64,000 nt of DNA, from assembly GCA_024663395.1 (NCBI GenBank), contig JANFAH010000030.1, positions 62,001-126,000 on the forward strand, read 5' to 3'. The stretch comes from Pisolithus tinctorius (lineage: Eukaryota; Basidiomycota; Agaricomycetes; Boletales; Pisolithaceae). How positions within the stretch are numbered: position 1 is the stretch's first letter; each line of letters begins with the position of its first letter. Below, piece by piece: positions 46,279 through 56,571 of the stretch. The position numbers and the translations under genes were made by a program. A model generated the notes under the pieces. It was not told where the DNA came from and did not search any database. It saw nothing but the letters and a program-made list of their open reading frames with translations.

Positions 46279-47728
46279 TCACAGATCAATATCGGAGACA
46301 TCATCATCCTTCAGCAACGTCGTTTGATCGAATTGAGCGGACCATGGGTTGGGCGGGGTGTTGTCATCGCTGTCAGACAGGAGCTCTTTCACCATCACCG
46401 GCCCAGAAATGGGCCCCGCAGGTTGACAAGGCCAGGTGGGCAGTGCGTTTGCGTTAACTGTAGATATTGCTCAGTTAGCATGTCGTCATAGAGCTGGGAA
46501 CACATGACTTACGATCCTTGCGTTTCTTGCGGAAGGACCGCCGATCCGTCGCCTCGGGGGAGGATAAGACGGTGATCGGGCGAGACCTCTTGCCTACTCG
46601 AAGAAAACCCATTAATTCTGTTAGTAAAGATGATAGCGCTGGAAATCGTTACCTGTCTCAGCCACGGCGTTGATGTTGAGCTCAGCGACAGAGCTCAAGA
46701 GTTCAATCACTTCACTCCCCTCGTCACTCATCGCCTCGATGTCTGTTCCCACAATGTCCGACTCAACTTTCCACTTGTTGAAAACAGCAAGTGGAACCGG
46801 GTTTCGGGTAACTGTTCAAAAAATATGAGTGATCGCAACTATCGCGCCGTAGTGACGTACCAAACCACAAGTTACTATCGGCTATACTTGCCTTCTGACG
46901 TCCCTTGAAACGAGCAAGAACAATACCGTTTGGGCGGACCGCTGTGGAGAGCTCGAGTTTCCCATTATTCGGAACGAGAAGTTGCCAGTCAGGTTGAGTC
47001 TGGGAAGCGGTATTAGCCTGCTCACAACGCGCATCGAAATGTTTGAAGACTTTGGGGAACCAAGAACGAAGATGGGTGGTGACGTCGTCATGGGACCACG
47101 ATGTGTCAATTTCGATCGTTTGTTGCAGGTAACATCCATGATCTTCGAGCTGCTGGATGAATATCTTCCTATCTGCAAGCGGTAGGGGTAAGGGGTCTTT
47201 CAGCAACCGACCATTAGCCTTGATTTCGATTTGCGATGTAAGAATCTGCACATTGGAATGAAGAAACAGACTTACATCCAATCCACAAGTTACGATGGCG
47301 ACGGAACCGACATGAAATTTCTGACTACTTGCGTGCCTCTGAGATGACACCTAGAATAGAATACTTAATCTGAACGATCCAGACGTACCACTGGAAATAC
47401 TTGCCTTGCGCTCGGTAGTAGAAGTTGCCTTCTGGACTAGCTTTGAAGTTTTCGTTGCTAGCACCTCGCGACGGGGATCCAGTTGAGCAACCTGAGACAA
47501 GCCGGTGGGACGTTTGTTAGCAAGGCCTTCGAATATTCTCGCCACATTTGACGAGCCGGATACGGCAGGGTGAGGTTGGATGGCAACCGAGGTACCATCA
47601 GCGTTGCGATGCTTGCTTATCCCATGCAGACATTCCAAGCAGTGGGCGGCGTTGTCTTTTTGGGGGAAGAACACTTCACAGTCGCAAGTACCATCACCGC
47701 CCCGGCAGAGGCCCTCCCTGGCTGGCAT
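46279..47728 (-). CDS. Accessory Cys/His protein of the transposon
   Basis: The frame runs from the ATG at 47728 through about six exons to TGA at 46279-46281. The N-terminus has a compact cluster, 'CDCEVFFPQKDNAAHCLECL' then His-Gly-Ile-Ser-Lys-His, likely a zinc fold. The middle has 'KFHVGSVAIVTCGLD' and a 'VLARFKGRQKASI' block seen in other basidiomycete proteins. The C-terminus is acidic with a basic 'RKKRKD' patch, possibly a nuclear localisation signal. The first intron (47351-47404) appears to use a GC donor (AAG|GCAAGT). Function is unknown. It lies directly downstream of the transposase on the same strand, so it may help transposition (inference). No stop was found in the spliced frame. 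Confidence 0.65.
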
Positions 47729-47809
47729 CGATATGGGCAAGAACAAACGGGGCGTAAAGACAGACGAACAGAGCACCGTGCAATTTATAATTGGTGCCAG
47801 CATACTAGA

Positions 47810-49747
47810 TCAAAGTTTAAGACTTAGTAAGTAATATGACAACGTGGATAGAGCCTGGCACCATAGACGTGCCCGGGAATACCAAATTGAGTCCGCTAAC
47901 GAAATGTCTACGTCTTTGGCCGCACGTCGACCAATGCGAATAGTTTCAATTGTCGGATATCCGTCCGAGCCCCACTCCACTGGCGTCAACCCGAAATTCT
48001 CTGGTGTGATGTCCTGAGCAATTACCTCACGAAGACCACTGAAAAAGATTAGCTCGTCTTCATCACTCCTAAACGGATTTCGAAGCGAGGGTACGTGCAC
48101 GGCTTCATGGTTAATATGTACTTGCTGTTGACGTGCGATCACATCGGCCGTATCCGTTACTTCATCGTCAGCGAGGCCAAGTCCCTCAAGCTCTTCACGA
48201 TCTTCACGATCTTGGTATACGCCGAACTTGATTTGACCTAACAGGCGCATATCCTTGTATATGTATATCACGGAATGAGTAGAGTAGTAAACTAACAAAA
48301 CTGAAATCTTACCTTGGGACTCTTGTTGTTAGCACTTGGGCCACCTATCGGGTGGCAATTCCACTCCTCTCGAAACACCTGACAATCGTGATTGATATCG
48401 TCGAGGAAAAGTATATGGAGTAACCAGATATGCGACGCGTTGTCGACATCAAGCAAGTGAATACGTTCAAGCCGAGTGAAGAATGCGCGCCAGCGTCTGG
48501 CGAACTGAGATCCGACTTCGACCCACAAACGCTCAATACGACAATTTTGAGTTGATCTAGATTCATGTGTGATTAGCAACAACGAATACAAAAATAATGT
48601 AAAATATACTTACGTTCCCCAGATAAACGAGCCTCGGTGGTGGCCATTCTTCATAATGACATAGGTTGCGACGTCAAGGTTCTCACCACCGCGGTCTCCA
48701 CATACGCGGGAAGGCATACTATATTCTTCAATCGCTTGTTTAAATACGTGAAGGACAGTCGCCGACCGATTATTATCGCTAGCATGTATCGCAGTAACCT
48801 AAGAATGAATCAACGAATGTTGCGAGTTAGACGACTGATAAACGTACCGTGCGGCAAAACCCATCGATGAATCCATGGATAACGATCCCCCACCGAATCA
48901 ATTTGTGGTGACCATCCATGTGCCATAACGCATTGGGCCGCTTGACATGATACTTGTGCCTGGTCTTCGTACGGCGGTCTCGTAAAGCTTGACCGAGGCG
49001 ATCCACCCTAGAAAGCGACTGGATTACACGGCGATACTGAACGCGAACCCCCTGTGCCCGCATGAACCCAATGATATAACGAAGTCCAGATTCCGGCCGT
49101 CTCTTCTTAAATTCCTTGACGAGATTGTCGAGGTCCGCATCGCTAATCTCAGTGTACGTACGCTCAATGCCGTGGCACCTCATGTAAAGGCGCAGAGTAT
49201 TTCGATGGATTCCGAGAAGGCGCGCGAGTTCAGTGGAACGAATGTGTCTTGAGTTTGAAACGACCTCCTTGAGAATGTCGATGTCGATGACCTTCCTCGG
49301 CCGTCCTCGTAAACCGGTGTGAACTTCTGCTACCGGCTTTGGTATTTCTACGTTCTCATCAACACTAAGCATGAAGAATGTGTATGTTAGGCTGATAGCG
49401 TTGAGAACCATTTTTTTAAGTTTGCTCACCAAGTCCTCATGCTGTCTCGATAGCGTGCAATCGCTGCATACAGCTTCCCAACTAGCTCAGTGGCGTCCGA
49501 GAGCCACTCGGACAGGTCAGCGCCCACACAGGTCTTCTTCAATCGCTGTAAGGAGATGTATCGCGTTTCCTTCCAGAAAGCCGAGATGACACTCGAGGCG
49601 AATTAGATCGTTGTCCTCTTGGGTCCACACTTGGAAAGCACGCTGATAAATGTCGGAGAGCGAATCGACCGCCACGATGAGGTTTTCTGGCCACGGTGTG
49701 GTATTTGCGGGCAGCTGAGGGATGGAACTGGGAAGCGATGTCGCCAT
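47810..49747 (-). CDS. IS3-like DDE transposase/integrase
   Basis: Exons (minus): 49430-49747 (probably with one further small intron), 48848-49364, 48614-48798, 48313-48556 and 47810-48253. Introns of 49-65 bp are in phase. A helix-turn-helix lies around 'STELARLLGIHRNTLRLYM', then an IS3-type block 'GLRYIIGFMRAQGVRVQYRR'. The integrase core gives 'ALWHMDGHHKLIRWG' (first Asp), 'CGDRGGEN' (second Asp) and 'NCRIERLWVEVG' (Glu). It would cut and join the element's ends. The first exon fits only if a GTGTGG donor is spliced to the acceptor before 'RLKKTC'; otherwise there is a 1-base frameshift near 49525. Otherwise no stop was seen, so it may be active. Confidence 0.85.
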
Positions 49748-49892
49748 CGATGGGATGGGTCTTCGAGCTTGAAGCCCAAACCCCGGAACGCGACAGTAAC
49801 AGTACGTGGGACGTATGAGAACACAAGGCAACAAATAAACAATAACATATATAATTTCCCTTACTGTTCCATCAGCCGTTTCGCCTTAATCA
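49748..49892. promoter_or_regulatory. 145-bp divergent promoter between transposase and BTB gene
   Basis: The two ATGs (49747 minus, 49893 plus) face away from each other with 145 bp between. The spacing suggests shared regulation. No specific box was identified. Confidence 0.45.
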
Positions 49893-50836
49893 TGACTGAA
49901 TCAGCGCCAGTGACAGTCACCCGCCATCCTGAATTTTATTTCGAAAATGGCACGTTCATCTTCCGGGTCGAGAATACGCTGTACAAACTCAATCACGACA
50001 TCTTGGTGAACGAGTCCAAACTCTTCGCTGACAGTCTTTTCACTTGGCCAATACGCAGCCAGACAGCCAGGAGGGGAAGGTTGATGGGCAACCAATTATT
50101 CTCGGTGGAAAAAATTTGACTGCGCAAACTTTTGATTTGTTCGTCGAATTCAAGTTCATGTGGTAAGTCTCTGAGCACTCCCCTGATGGTGACCCTTACT
50201 GAATTCGCTCGTTCTAGTCCCCGTCCTTCCGCCAAATATTCCTTGGATGACCTCAAGAACTTGCTGGAATTCGTCCGCCATTTCCAATGCAGCGCCCGTA
50301 TGCTCAGCTTCGTCACCTCTTGCGTCATCGAGAGAGCATACTTCTTCCACCCTTCCGAACTCGTTTATCTAGGCATCGAGTACAAGATTCGGGCCATCTT
50401 CGAAAGAGGTTTCACTAGGCTTTGCGAAGTCCCGCTGACGAAGATTAAGAAGTCTCACCGTGTCCGGATGGGGATGGATACTTACGTCGCATATGTCTAT
50501 GTCAGGTCCCATTTGGACGAGTACATCCGCACGGTCGCTGCAGAATTTCCTCCCATTGTGCATTCTAGCAGCTGTCAGGATCACAAAGGGTGTGCCGAGG
50601 ATTGGGCTGCGGTGTGGTGGAACGGTATGGGGCGACTCCTCCTTGATGGAAGGAACCCGCGGCGTTTGGACGAAGCTATCGATCACTTCAAAGGATTGCA
50701 ATTTGGCCGGGTCGGTGTGGATTGTAAGAGGCATATGTTTTCACATATAATGAACCTGAACAAACCACTTGCGCATTCTCATCAATTCATTACTCGCGTT
50801 AAAGATCGCCTTGTCCACAAAATCATACCTACGTAG
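49893..50836 (+). CDS. BTB/POZ-domain protein carried by the transposon
   Basis: It starts at ATG 49893. The N-terminal BTB domain shows 'HPEFYFENGTFIFRVENTLY', the 'ILVNESKLFADSL' segment and later 'LTAQTFDLFVEF', the usual 'F..L..' end of fungal BTB domains. A 55-bp intron (50163-50217) joins in frame to 'CPRPSAKYSLDDLKNLLEF', a BTB/BACK-like helix region, and an uncharacterised C-terminus to 50836. BTB proteins often dimerise and recruit Cullin-3; the role here is unknown. Between about 49998 and 50067 the frame changes. This is either a 53-bp intron (GTGAAC to CGCAG, 50008-50060) that would remove conserved residues, or a 1-base deletion. It diverges from the transposase. Confidence 0.72.
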
Positions 50837-51413
50837 TCGTTGTACAAAGAGATGTAGCGTCTTATAATGTAACTTGGGTTTGTCGCAATGTATAGTGCTT
50901 CGAGACCTTCAAATTACCGCCGTTTTTAAAACTGAGGGCGCGGCTAAACGAACAAAATCACACACATGTAGTGGCTAAATTTTAGAATCTGAACATCTCA
51001 ATCAATTCAAGTCAGATTGCCAGTATTTTTGCAGATTCAGAACCAGGTAAATTAGATTCAGGTTCTTGTATAAAAATTAGAATAGTTCTACCGCTATATA
51101 AGTCTGAAAAAAACATAGGCTGATTTTACACATATAACCAAGATTGTGATCCAAGTACTGCATATTTCTTCACAAAAAATTCATATTCTTCGAGCCCTGT
51201 GTGTTAACTAGAGGACAGTACCAAAATTATATGTAATTCTGCAGTGTGCTATTGCGATCTGAAGTACTACACCTCGTACTATCTTATCTGCACTTGGTGG
51301 CTGCTTACTAATCACGTGCTACCCTCCCCCCTTCCAATGCCTCCACGCCTCGCATCTCGAGACTTACTTCAAATAAAATCATAGTAGATTATCTTACTAT
51401 CATAAACGCTGAA
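50837..51413. other. AT-rich spacer inside the transposon
   Basis: No gene was recognised. The sequence is AT-rich with several short TCAGATT/TTCAGA direct repeats. Confidence 0.4.
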
Positions 51414-51537
51414 ATGAAAAGTCGGTGGCCAGGCGAGCGGTGCGCATGAGCAGTGAGTAACCACCTTTGAGCCGCTGTAGCCATATGGACGACTAGTTGC
51501 TGACATAATCATCCTTGTCTGGCCACCGACTTTTCAT
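51414..51537. repeat. 124-bp inverted-repeat unit (MITE-like)
   Basis: A perfect 19-bp inverted repeat, ATGAAAAGTCGGTGGCCAG, occupies 51414-51432 and 51519-51537. It sits at the boundary between the BTB side and the CWC22 copy. No target duplication was clear. Confidence 0.7.
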
Positions 51538-51569
51538 CTCCACGTTTAGTCAAGTCAAGATTACAGTCA

Positions 51570-53197
51570 TCCTGGGACGCTGCTGCGCAAATCGATCACC
51601 GGTATCGTTAGCCGAGTCAACGTCGCCGACATCAAGCAGGTCGTTCCCGAACCATTCTCAGAAAACCTCATACGAGGTCGAGGACCGTTCGCCCGCAGCG
51701 TCATGAAAGCACAGGCGTCCAGCTTACCCTTTACACCTGTTTTCGCCGCTCTGGTGGCCATTATCAACACAAAACTTCCTCAAGTAGGAGAGCTCGTCTT
51801 AACCCGGCTCATAAGCCAGTTTCGGCGTGCGTTCAAGCGTAACGACAAAGTAAGTCGCAATTCTTTCCCGCCTGTTTTGAATCGTTGATGTCATGCCGGA
51901 CAGACCGTTTGTCATTCTTCGACAACTTTCATTGCTCACCTCGTCAATCAAGCTGTCGCACATGAGATTATTGCGCTTGAAACCCTCATCTTCCTCCTTG
52001 AGCGCCGAACGGACTGACTCGATTGAGATTGCGGTTGGATTCATGCGTGAGGTCGGCGCGTTTCTGGCGGAAAACTCTCCGAAAGCAAATGCGCTCGTTT
52101 TCGACCAGTTTCCGTGATGTTCTCAACTGAGGGGACCATCAGTCATCGCGTACAATATATGATAGAGGTGCTTATGCAGGTCCGGAAAGACAAGTACAAG
52201 GACAACCCAATCATACCAGATGGGTTGGACCTCGTAAAGGAAGAGGAGTTGCAGGCGCAAGAAGGGCTCAGTGAGTTTCTGTCGTTTGTTACCAGTTTTA
52301 GTATTTGAAGCGTTCGGGCAGATATATTCAAGTTCGACCCCAATTACACGGAGAACGAGGAAAAGTACAAAGCAATAAAAGCTGAGATTCTTGGAGAGGG
52401 CTCCGACGATGAATCTGGTCCAGAGGAGTCAAGCAAGGAAGAAGAAGAGCAAGGTACGCGACTCTTTCACTCCTGTGTCATAATTTTGACCCTTCAGCGG
52501 CCAAAGAACGAGAAGGTATATTGGATCGGACGGGGACGAACTTGGTCAATCTACGACGAATGATATACCTTACTATCATGAACGCTCTCAACTACGAAGA
52601 AGCGGTCCACAAGCTCTTGAAGATCCAGTCGAAGGAAGGAGAAGAGGTGAGTATCGTTATTTTAATTACTTCAAAATCATACTCATGACCGTTGGTTAGA
52701 TCGAGCTCATCAACATGATTATTGAGTGTTGCTCGCAAGAGCGCTCTTACTCCACCTTCTACGGCCTTGTTGGGGAACGATTTAGTCGGCTTAATCGCGT
52801 CTGGATGGAGTGTATTGAACAAGCATTCGACAACTACTACCATACCGTTCACCAATACAAGACATCCCGACGACGTTCCCGACGCTCACCTACCCCACGG
52901 AGAGACTACAGCAAAGGTCACAGTCAGGGCCCGGCTCGGAGCCCGGACGGCTCGCGCGACTACAGGCCACATGGACGCGACGGGGAATACACTCGGGAAC
53001 TTGGTCGCAACTACGTGCGAGACAAGTACCGCGAAGACTCGCGCTCCCCGCCATCTTCCCCTCGTCGGTCTCCCTCACTTCGTCGATCTCACTCTCCACC
53101 TCGTCGATCTCCCTTGATGGAGGAGATGAAGGATGCAGCTTGTCCGGGAGGAGACGGCGAAGTTTTTTTTCATTGGAGTTGTCAGAGATTTGAATAA
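51570..53197 (+). pseudogene. CWC22 splicing-factor copy, truncated and decayed, introns retained
   Basis: CWC22 is an essential spliceosome component that escorts eIF4A3. The MIF4G part is recognisable: 'VSRVNVADIKQVVPEPFSEN', 'RGRGPFARSVMKAQASSLPF', 'GELVLTRLISQFRRAFKRND', then '[15 protein letters not shown]'. MA3 segments follow ('NLRRMIYLTIMNALNYEEAV'-like with 'ECCSQERSYSTFYGLVGERF'). At about 52850 the sequence jumps to an Arg/Ser-rich tail ('RRRSRRSPTPRRDYS'), so the second half of MA3 is deleted. A 1-base shift near 52013, a frame change near 52110 and a stop near 52128 inactivate it. Spliceosomal introns (for example 51849-51911 and the GTGAGT-CTAG-type intron near 52650) remain, so the copy arose from DNA, not by retroposition. 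Confidence 0.85.
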
Positions 53198-53228
53198 CTT
53201 CTACGATACCATTCATTGATATGTTCGT

Positions 53229-53697
53229 GTTCGTGTTCACCACCACTTGGTAAATTTACTAGCCAATACAATCATTGTTGTTTCTATATACCTCATGCAA
53301 AATTCAATCATTAATGCGCAGGGATTGATTGTTATGTTATGTAGGCATATACGAATATACACATAGTATGGTTATATTATATATATATAATATATATAAA
53401 GCGACATGCGGTCGAGTGGTGTGGTTGCGGAGGGTAACGACGCGGCTGAGAGGGCGCGGTGGTGTGGTTGCGGAAGGTAACGACGCGGCTGAAAGGGCGC
53501 GGTAGTGCGGTTGCGCGACCGCGAAAAGTAATGACGCGGTCGAATGAGCGCGGTGGCGTGGTTGCGGAAGGTAACGACGCGGTTGAGAGGGCGCGGTAGT
53601 GCGGTTGTGCGACCGCGACAAGTAACGACGCGGCCGAATGGGCGCGGTGGTGTGGCGGTGCGGCCGCGAAAAATAAATGTGCAGATTTTACGCCATA
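53229..53697 (-). repeat. Right terminal inverted repeat
   Basis: Reverse complement of the left repeat with only scattered differences and a shorter (TA)n tract. It ends in ...TTTTACGCCATA before the GTCGAG duplication. Confidence 0.88.
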
Positions 53698-53862
53698 GTC
53701 GAGGGTAACTTTATTCTTACCGCTAGATTGGATAGTCGAATCCGGTAACCATTCTTCATGCAATAATTTGATTGTATATTTACTTGTGGATCCTTCCCCT
53801 CCAGGGAAGAACCGAAACACATAACCCTCCACGTTCCATTCCGAAGAAGCTGTTGTCCTGTG

Positions 53863-55317
53863 ATGGACGAAATCACTCAGGCACGCGCCGAACTAGCACG
53901 ACTGGAAAGCGCAGTGCGGAGTCGTCTTGATGAGATATTGGCTGCCCGCAAAGCCGTTGAAGCACAGAGAGCTCAGATTAAAGAATTTAACAACCAACGA
54001 CCCCCAAAAATTCACCGTCTTTCTGACGAGCTCCTCGTGCAGATATTTGGCCTTGCGATGGTTTGTCGCGAAAATAGGATGTTCACTGATCATGTCGGGC
54101 TCGATCAACGGCGGAGAAACCTGGCTAGCGTCTCGCGACATTGGAGGGAGGTGATCCTGATCACACCAATTCTCTGGCGCGATATCTACCTGACATCACG
54201 ACAAGACCAATGTGCGTTGAAGTCGCAGCTGAAGAGGAGTCAAGGAGTACTTCTCGACGTCACGATTAGAACAGATATGGCAAATTACACTACTATTGTT
54301 GCGTTACTGCGGCATCTTCGTCCAACCACAAACCACTGGCGTAGCCTGTACATCTATAACGGCCCCTCCAACATTCCAAATTTTAGTGCCATCCTTCACG
54401 AGTTGAGCAAGCTGGAATTCCCTGCCCTTGCAGACATTTACATCCAGATGTATCACCCGAAATCGATTTACCTCGTCCTGCAACGTCCTTTACCAAGTGC
54501 ACCTGCTCTCAAGCATCTGACACTCCAGAGTTTTGTCCCAGCTAGCCCACTCGAGACTCCCGAGCTGGAACTTGAACATTTTGATATACCTCCGTTGTTA
54601 CTCTTTCGGACCTCCAGCGCCTCGATAATTACGCTCTCCCTCACTGGCAATGCTGATGTCTGGATGCTTGGGCGGAACACCATCCACTTCCCGCTTCTTG
54701 AGGAACTCTTGCTCAACAACCTGTGTACTGCACCGTTTTTGGAAGCTATCATAGCACCTAAGCTTGAACACTTTCACCTCATGGATCACAAATGTCAGTG
54801 GGAAGCGTTCAGTCTGTTTGGGTCGAAATTCAGCAATGTCTACCATCTTGATCTTACGATCAATGGGAAATCAATTTCAGCAGACGTTTTCAATGGCATC
54901 GCTTTCTGTCAGGCATTTCCTAACACACGCCATGCAGAGTTCTCGAGCATCAAAGACCTCCATCCTCTCGTCACACCTATCCCACCGCCCGGAAAGTTTG
55001 CGGGGTCACAAACTCCAGCAAACAGCTGGGCGAGTCTCGAAACATTGGGCATATTCATACCAGAGGACTTTCGAAACCACATTGAAAAATTCGATCAGCT
55101 CACGCAATGGCTGGAAATGCGACAGGAGTCTGGCTTGCCAAAGTTGCACGTCAAGTTCACAGGCAATCCAAACGTCCCGCTGAATCCGACAGATTTATCC
55201 CTCCTTTTTAGCAAGGTAAAAAACCGCTGCATTCTGGAATACTGCTTACCGTTGTCCCTCCGTCCAATTGATTCCATGAGGAGCAAGCGGGGTGAAGAAG
55301 TCCTCGGAATTTGGTAA
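53863..55317 (+). CDS. F-box protein 1
   Basis: A single-exon 484-codon protein starting at the ATG of 53863. An N-terminal coiled coil ('ARLESAVRSRLDEILAARK') precedes the F-box at about residues 45-90 ('IHRLSDELLVQIFGLAMV...ASVSRHWREVILITPILW'), then LRR-like segments ('LKHLTLQSF', 'LEELLLNNL', 'KLEHFHL'). F-box proteins link substrates to SCF ubiquitin ligases through Skp1; this target is unknown. The 5' flank is split by the 8-kb transposon, whose right end lies 165 bp upstream of the ATG, so expression may be altered. No defect was seen in the frame. Confidence 0.9.
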   Translation: MDEITQARAELARLESAVRSRLDEILAARKAVEAQRAQIKEFNNQRPPKIHRLSDELLVQIFGLAMVCRENRMFTDHVGLDQRRRNLASVSRHWREVILITPILWRDIYLTSRQDQCALKSQLKRSQGVLLDVTIRTDMANYTTIVALLRHLRPTTNHWRSLYIYNGPSNIPNFSAILHELSKLEFPALADIYIQMYHPKSIYLVLQRPLPSAPALKHLTLQSFVPASPLETPELELEHFDIPPLLLFRTSSASIITLSLTGNADVWMLGRNTIHFPLLEELLLNNLCTAPFLEAIIAPKLEHFHLMDHKCQWEAFSLFGSKFSNVYHLDLTINGKSISADVFNGIAFCQAFPNTRHAEFSSIKDLHPLVTPIPPPGKFAGSQTPANSWASLETLGIFIPEDFRNHIEKFDQLTQWLEMRQESGLPKLHVKFTGNPNVPLNPTDLSLLFSKVKNRCILEYCLPLSLRPIDSMRSKRGEEVLGIW

Positions 55318-56571
55318 ATTGATCACTCTGCTTCGCGAATCGTTGTGTTAAGAGTAAACTTTTCAACATATTTTGCTCTCAGTATGTAGACCCTACCTTT
55401 GTATGTTGCAGATGTATCGGGCTATCGCTGACTCGGACTCGTTCGTACATACACATATGTACTCTTCATGTGTCGCATACTGTGGAAGGGGGGAGGCAGC
55501 TTAGAAACGCTGCAATCTCCCTAGTTTCTGCAACGATTGCCGCGCACTGTTCTGTAGTGGAGACTTTGGGCTTTGATATGGCAAGTCTTGGTTTCAGTAC
55601 GTGATATGGTGTGTTTGGGCTGGGATTGGGCTGGGAAGTATTCCGGTGATTCGCCGCTTCGAAGCTCAAGATACAGGCTCCGAAATGGCGATGTTTCTTT
55701 CAAGTTCGAAGACCAAAGGTTGATTTCTAGATTGAAAGCACTGAAGAAATTTTCCACTGTTAAACAGAAATGGTCTCCCCGTATTTGCGCAGTGACGAGT
55801 TTTCAGGTGGTGCCTTCGTATACGTCTAGTCGCAGGCCCCTTGAGTGCTTACGGGACAAGGACCACCGGATCCACTGGAGTGCTACGAGGAGTGGTTTGC
55901 TTTAGGTGCGAATTCGCAGTTCGAAGGACACACAGACAGACAGCCGCGAAAGTCGAAGCGGAGAATGACAACATCACTTCACCACAACATCGCTAATCGT
56001 AAATAAGAAGAACTCGAGGACTGACAACTTTAAAAAATGTGCAGAGCTGGTCACTGGAACAGTATGTGGAGGTGCGAGTACTGGTTCATTCTCGTCACAC
56101 CGCCATTAAGTTTACAGCATAATTCACACATCTATTAACGTAGTACTTAAGGGTTCAAATAGGTCTGCTAAAAGGAGGACGAATTGCTGTCACTAGGGGC
56201 CTCGCAACAAAGTAGACTCAGCGGAAGACCTCATTTAGTAGTATGACTCGATCGCTTCCAACCCCCTTTTCCACTGGTTTAAAAGCACCCAACTTACGCC
56301 ACCAACCATCACACATTGTCTCTCAGGGCCCTCCCCCTCCTACTGTCGGTAGTAAGTGAAACAAGTTATTAACGCCTTTGACTGTCATACACAGGTAGGT
56401 TGGGTTCCCGGTTCCCCCTGGTGATCGTTCTTCATGTGCTGATTCTCACTTAAGGATCCTTCTCCTCCAAGGGAGAAGCAGAACACGGAAGGTCTCATCA
56501 CTGTTAAACTCCCCATTCCACTTTCCTGTCTGAAGAACTAGAAACCACAGCGACGGCACCATCAGCCCACT
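55318..56571. other. Spacer between F-box genes
   Basis: The first ~100 bp match the 3' flank of F-box 2 (58033-58110), and the last ~300 bp match the 5' flank of F-box 1. No gene was recognised between. Confidence 0.5.

Larger units (their letters stand above)
45629..53697 (-). mobile_element. IS3EU-like DNA transposon with cargo genes
   Basis: An 8,069-bp unit has terminal inverted repeats of ~470 bp, ends TATGGCGTAAAATC inward, and a perfect 6-bp duplication GTCGAG (45623-45628 and 53698-53703). Terminal TA and 6-bp duplications match what is recalled for IS3EU elements, which carry IS3-like integrases. Inside are an accessory Cys/His protein and the DDE transposase (both minus), a BTB gene (plus) and a decayed CWC22 copy (plus). 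The inverted repeats are nearly identical, so the insertion is recent. Confidence 0.85.

Noticed and set aside
49520..49535. Frameshift inactivating the IS3-like transposase
   Set aside because: A GTGTGG-to-TTACAG intron restores the frame, so the break is not required; only transcript data can decide.
53377..53832. Proline/Ala/Thr-rich ORFs in the terminal repeats of the 8-kb element
   Set aside because: They arise from GC-rich 51-bp subrepeats, occur in both mirror copies, and have no start or domain support.
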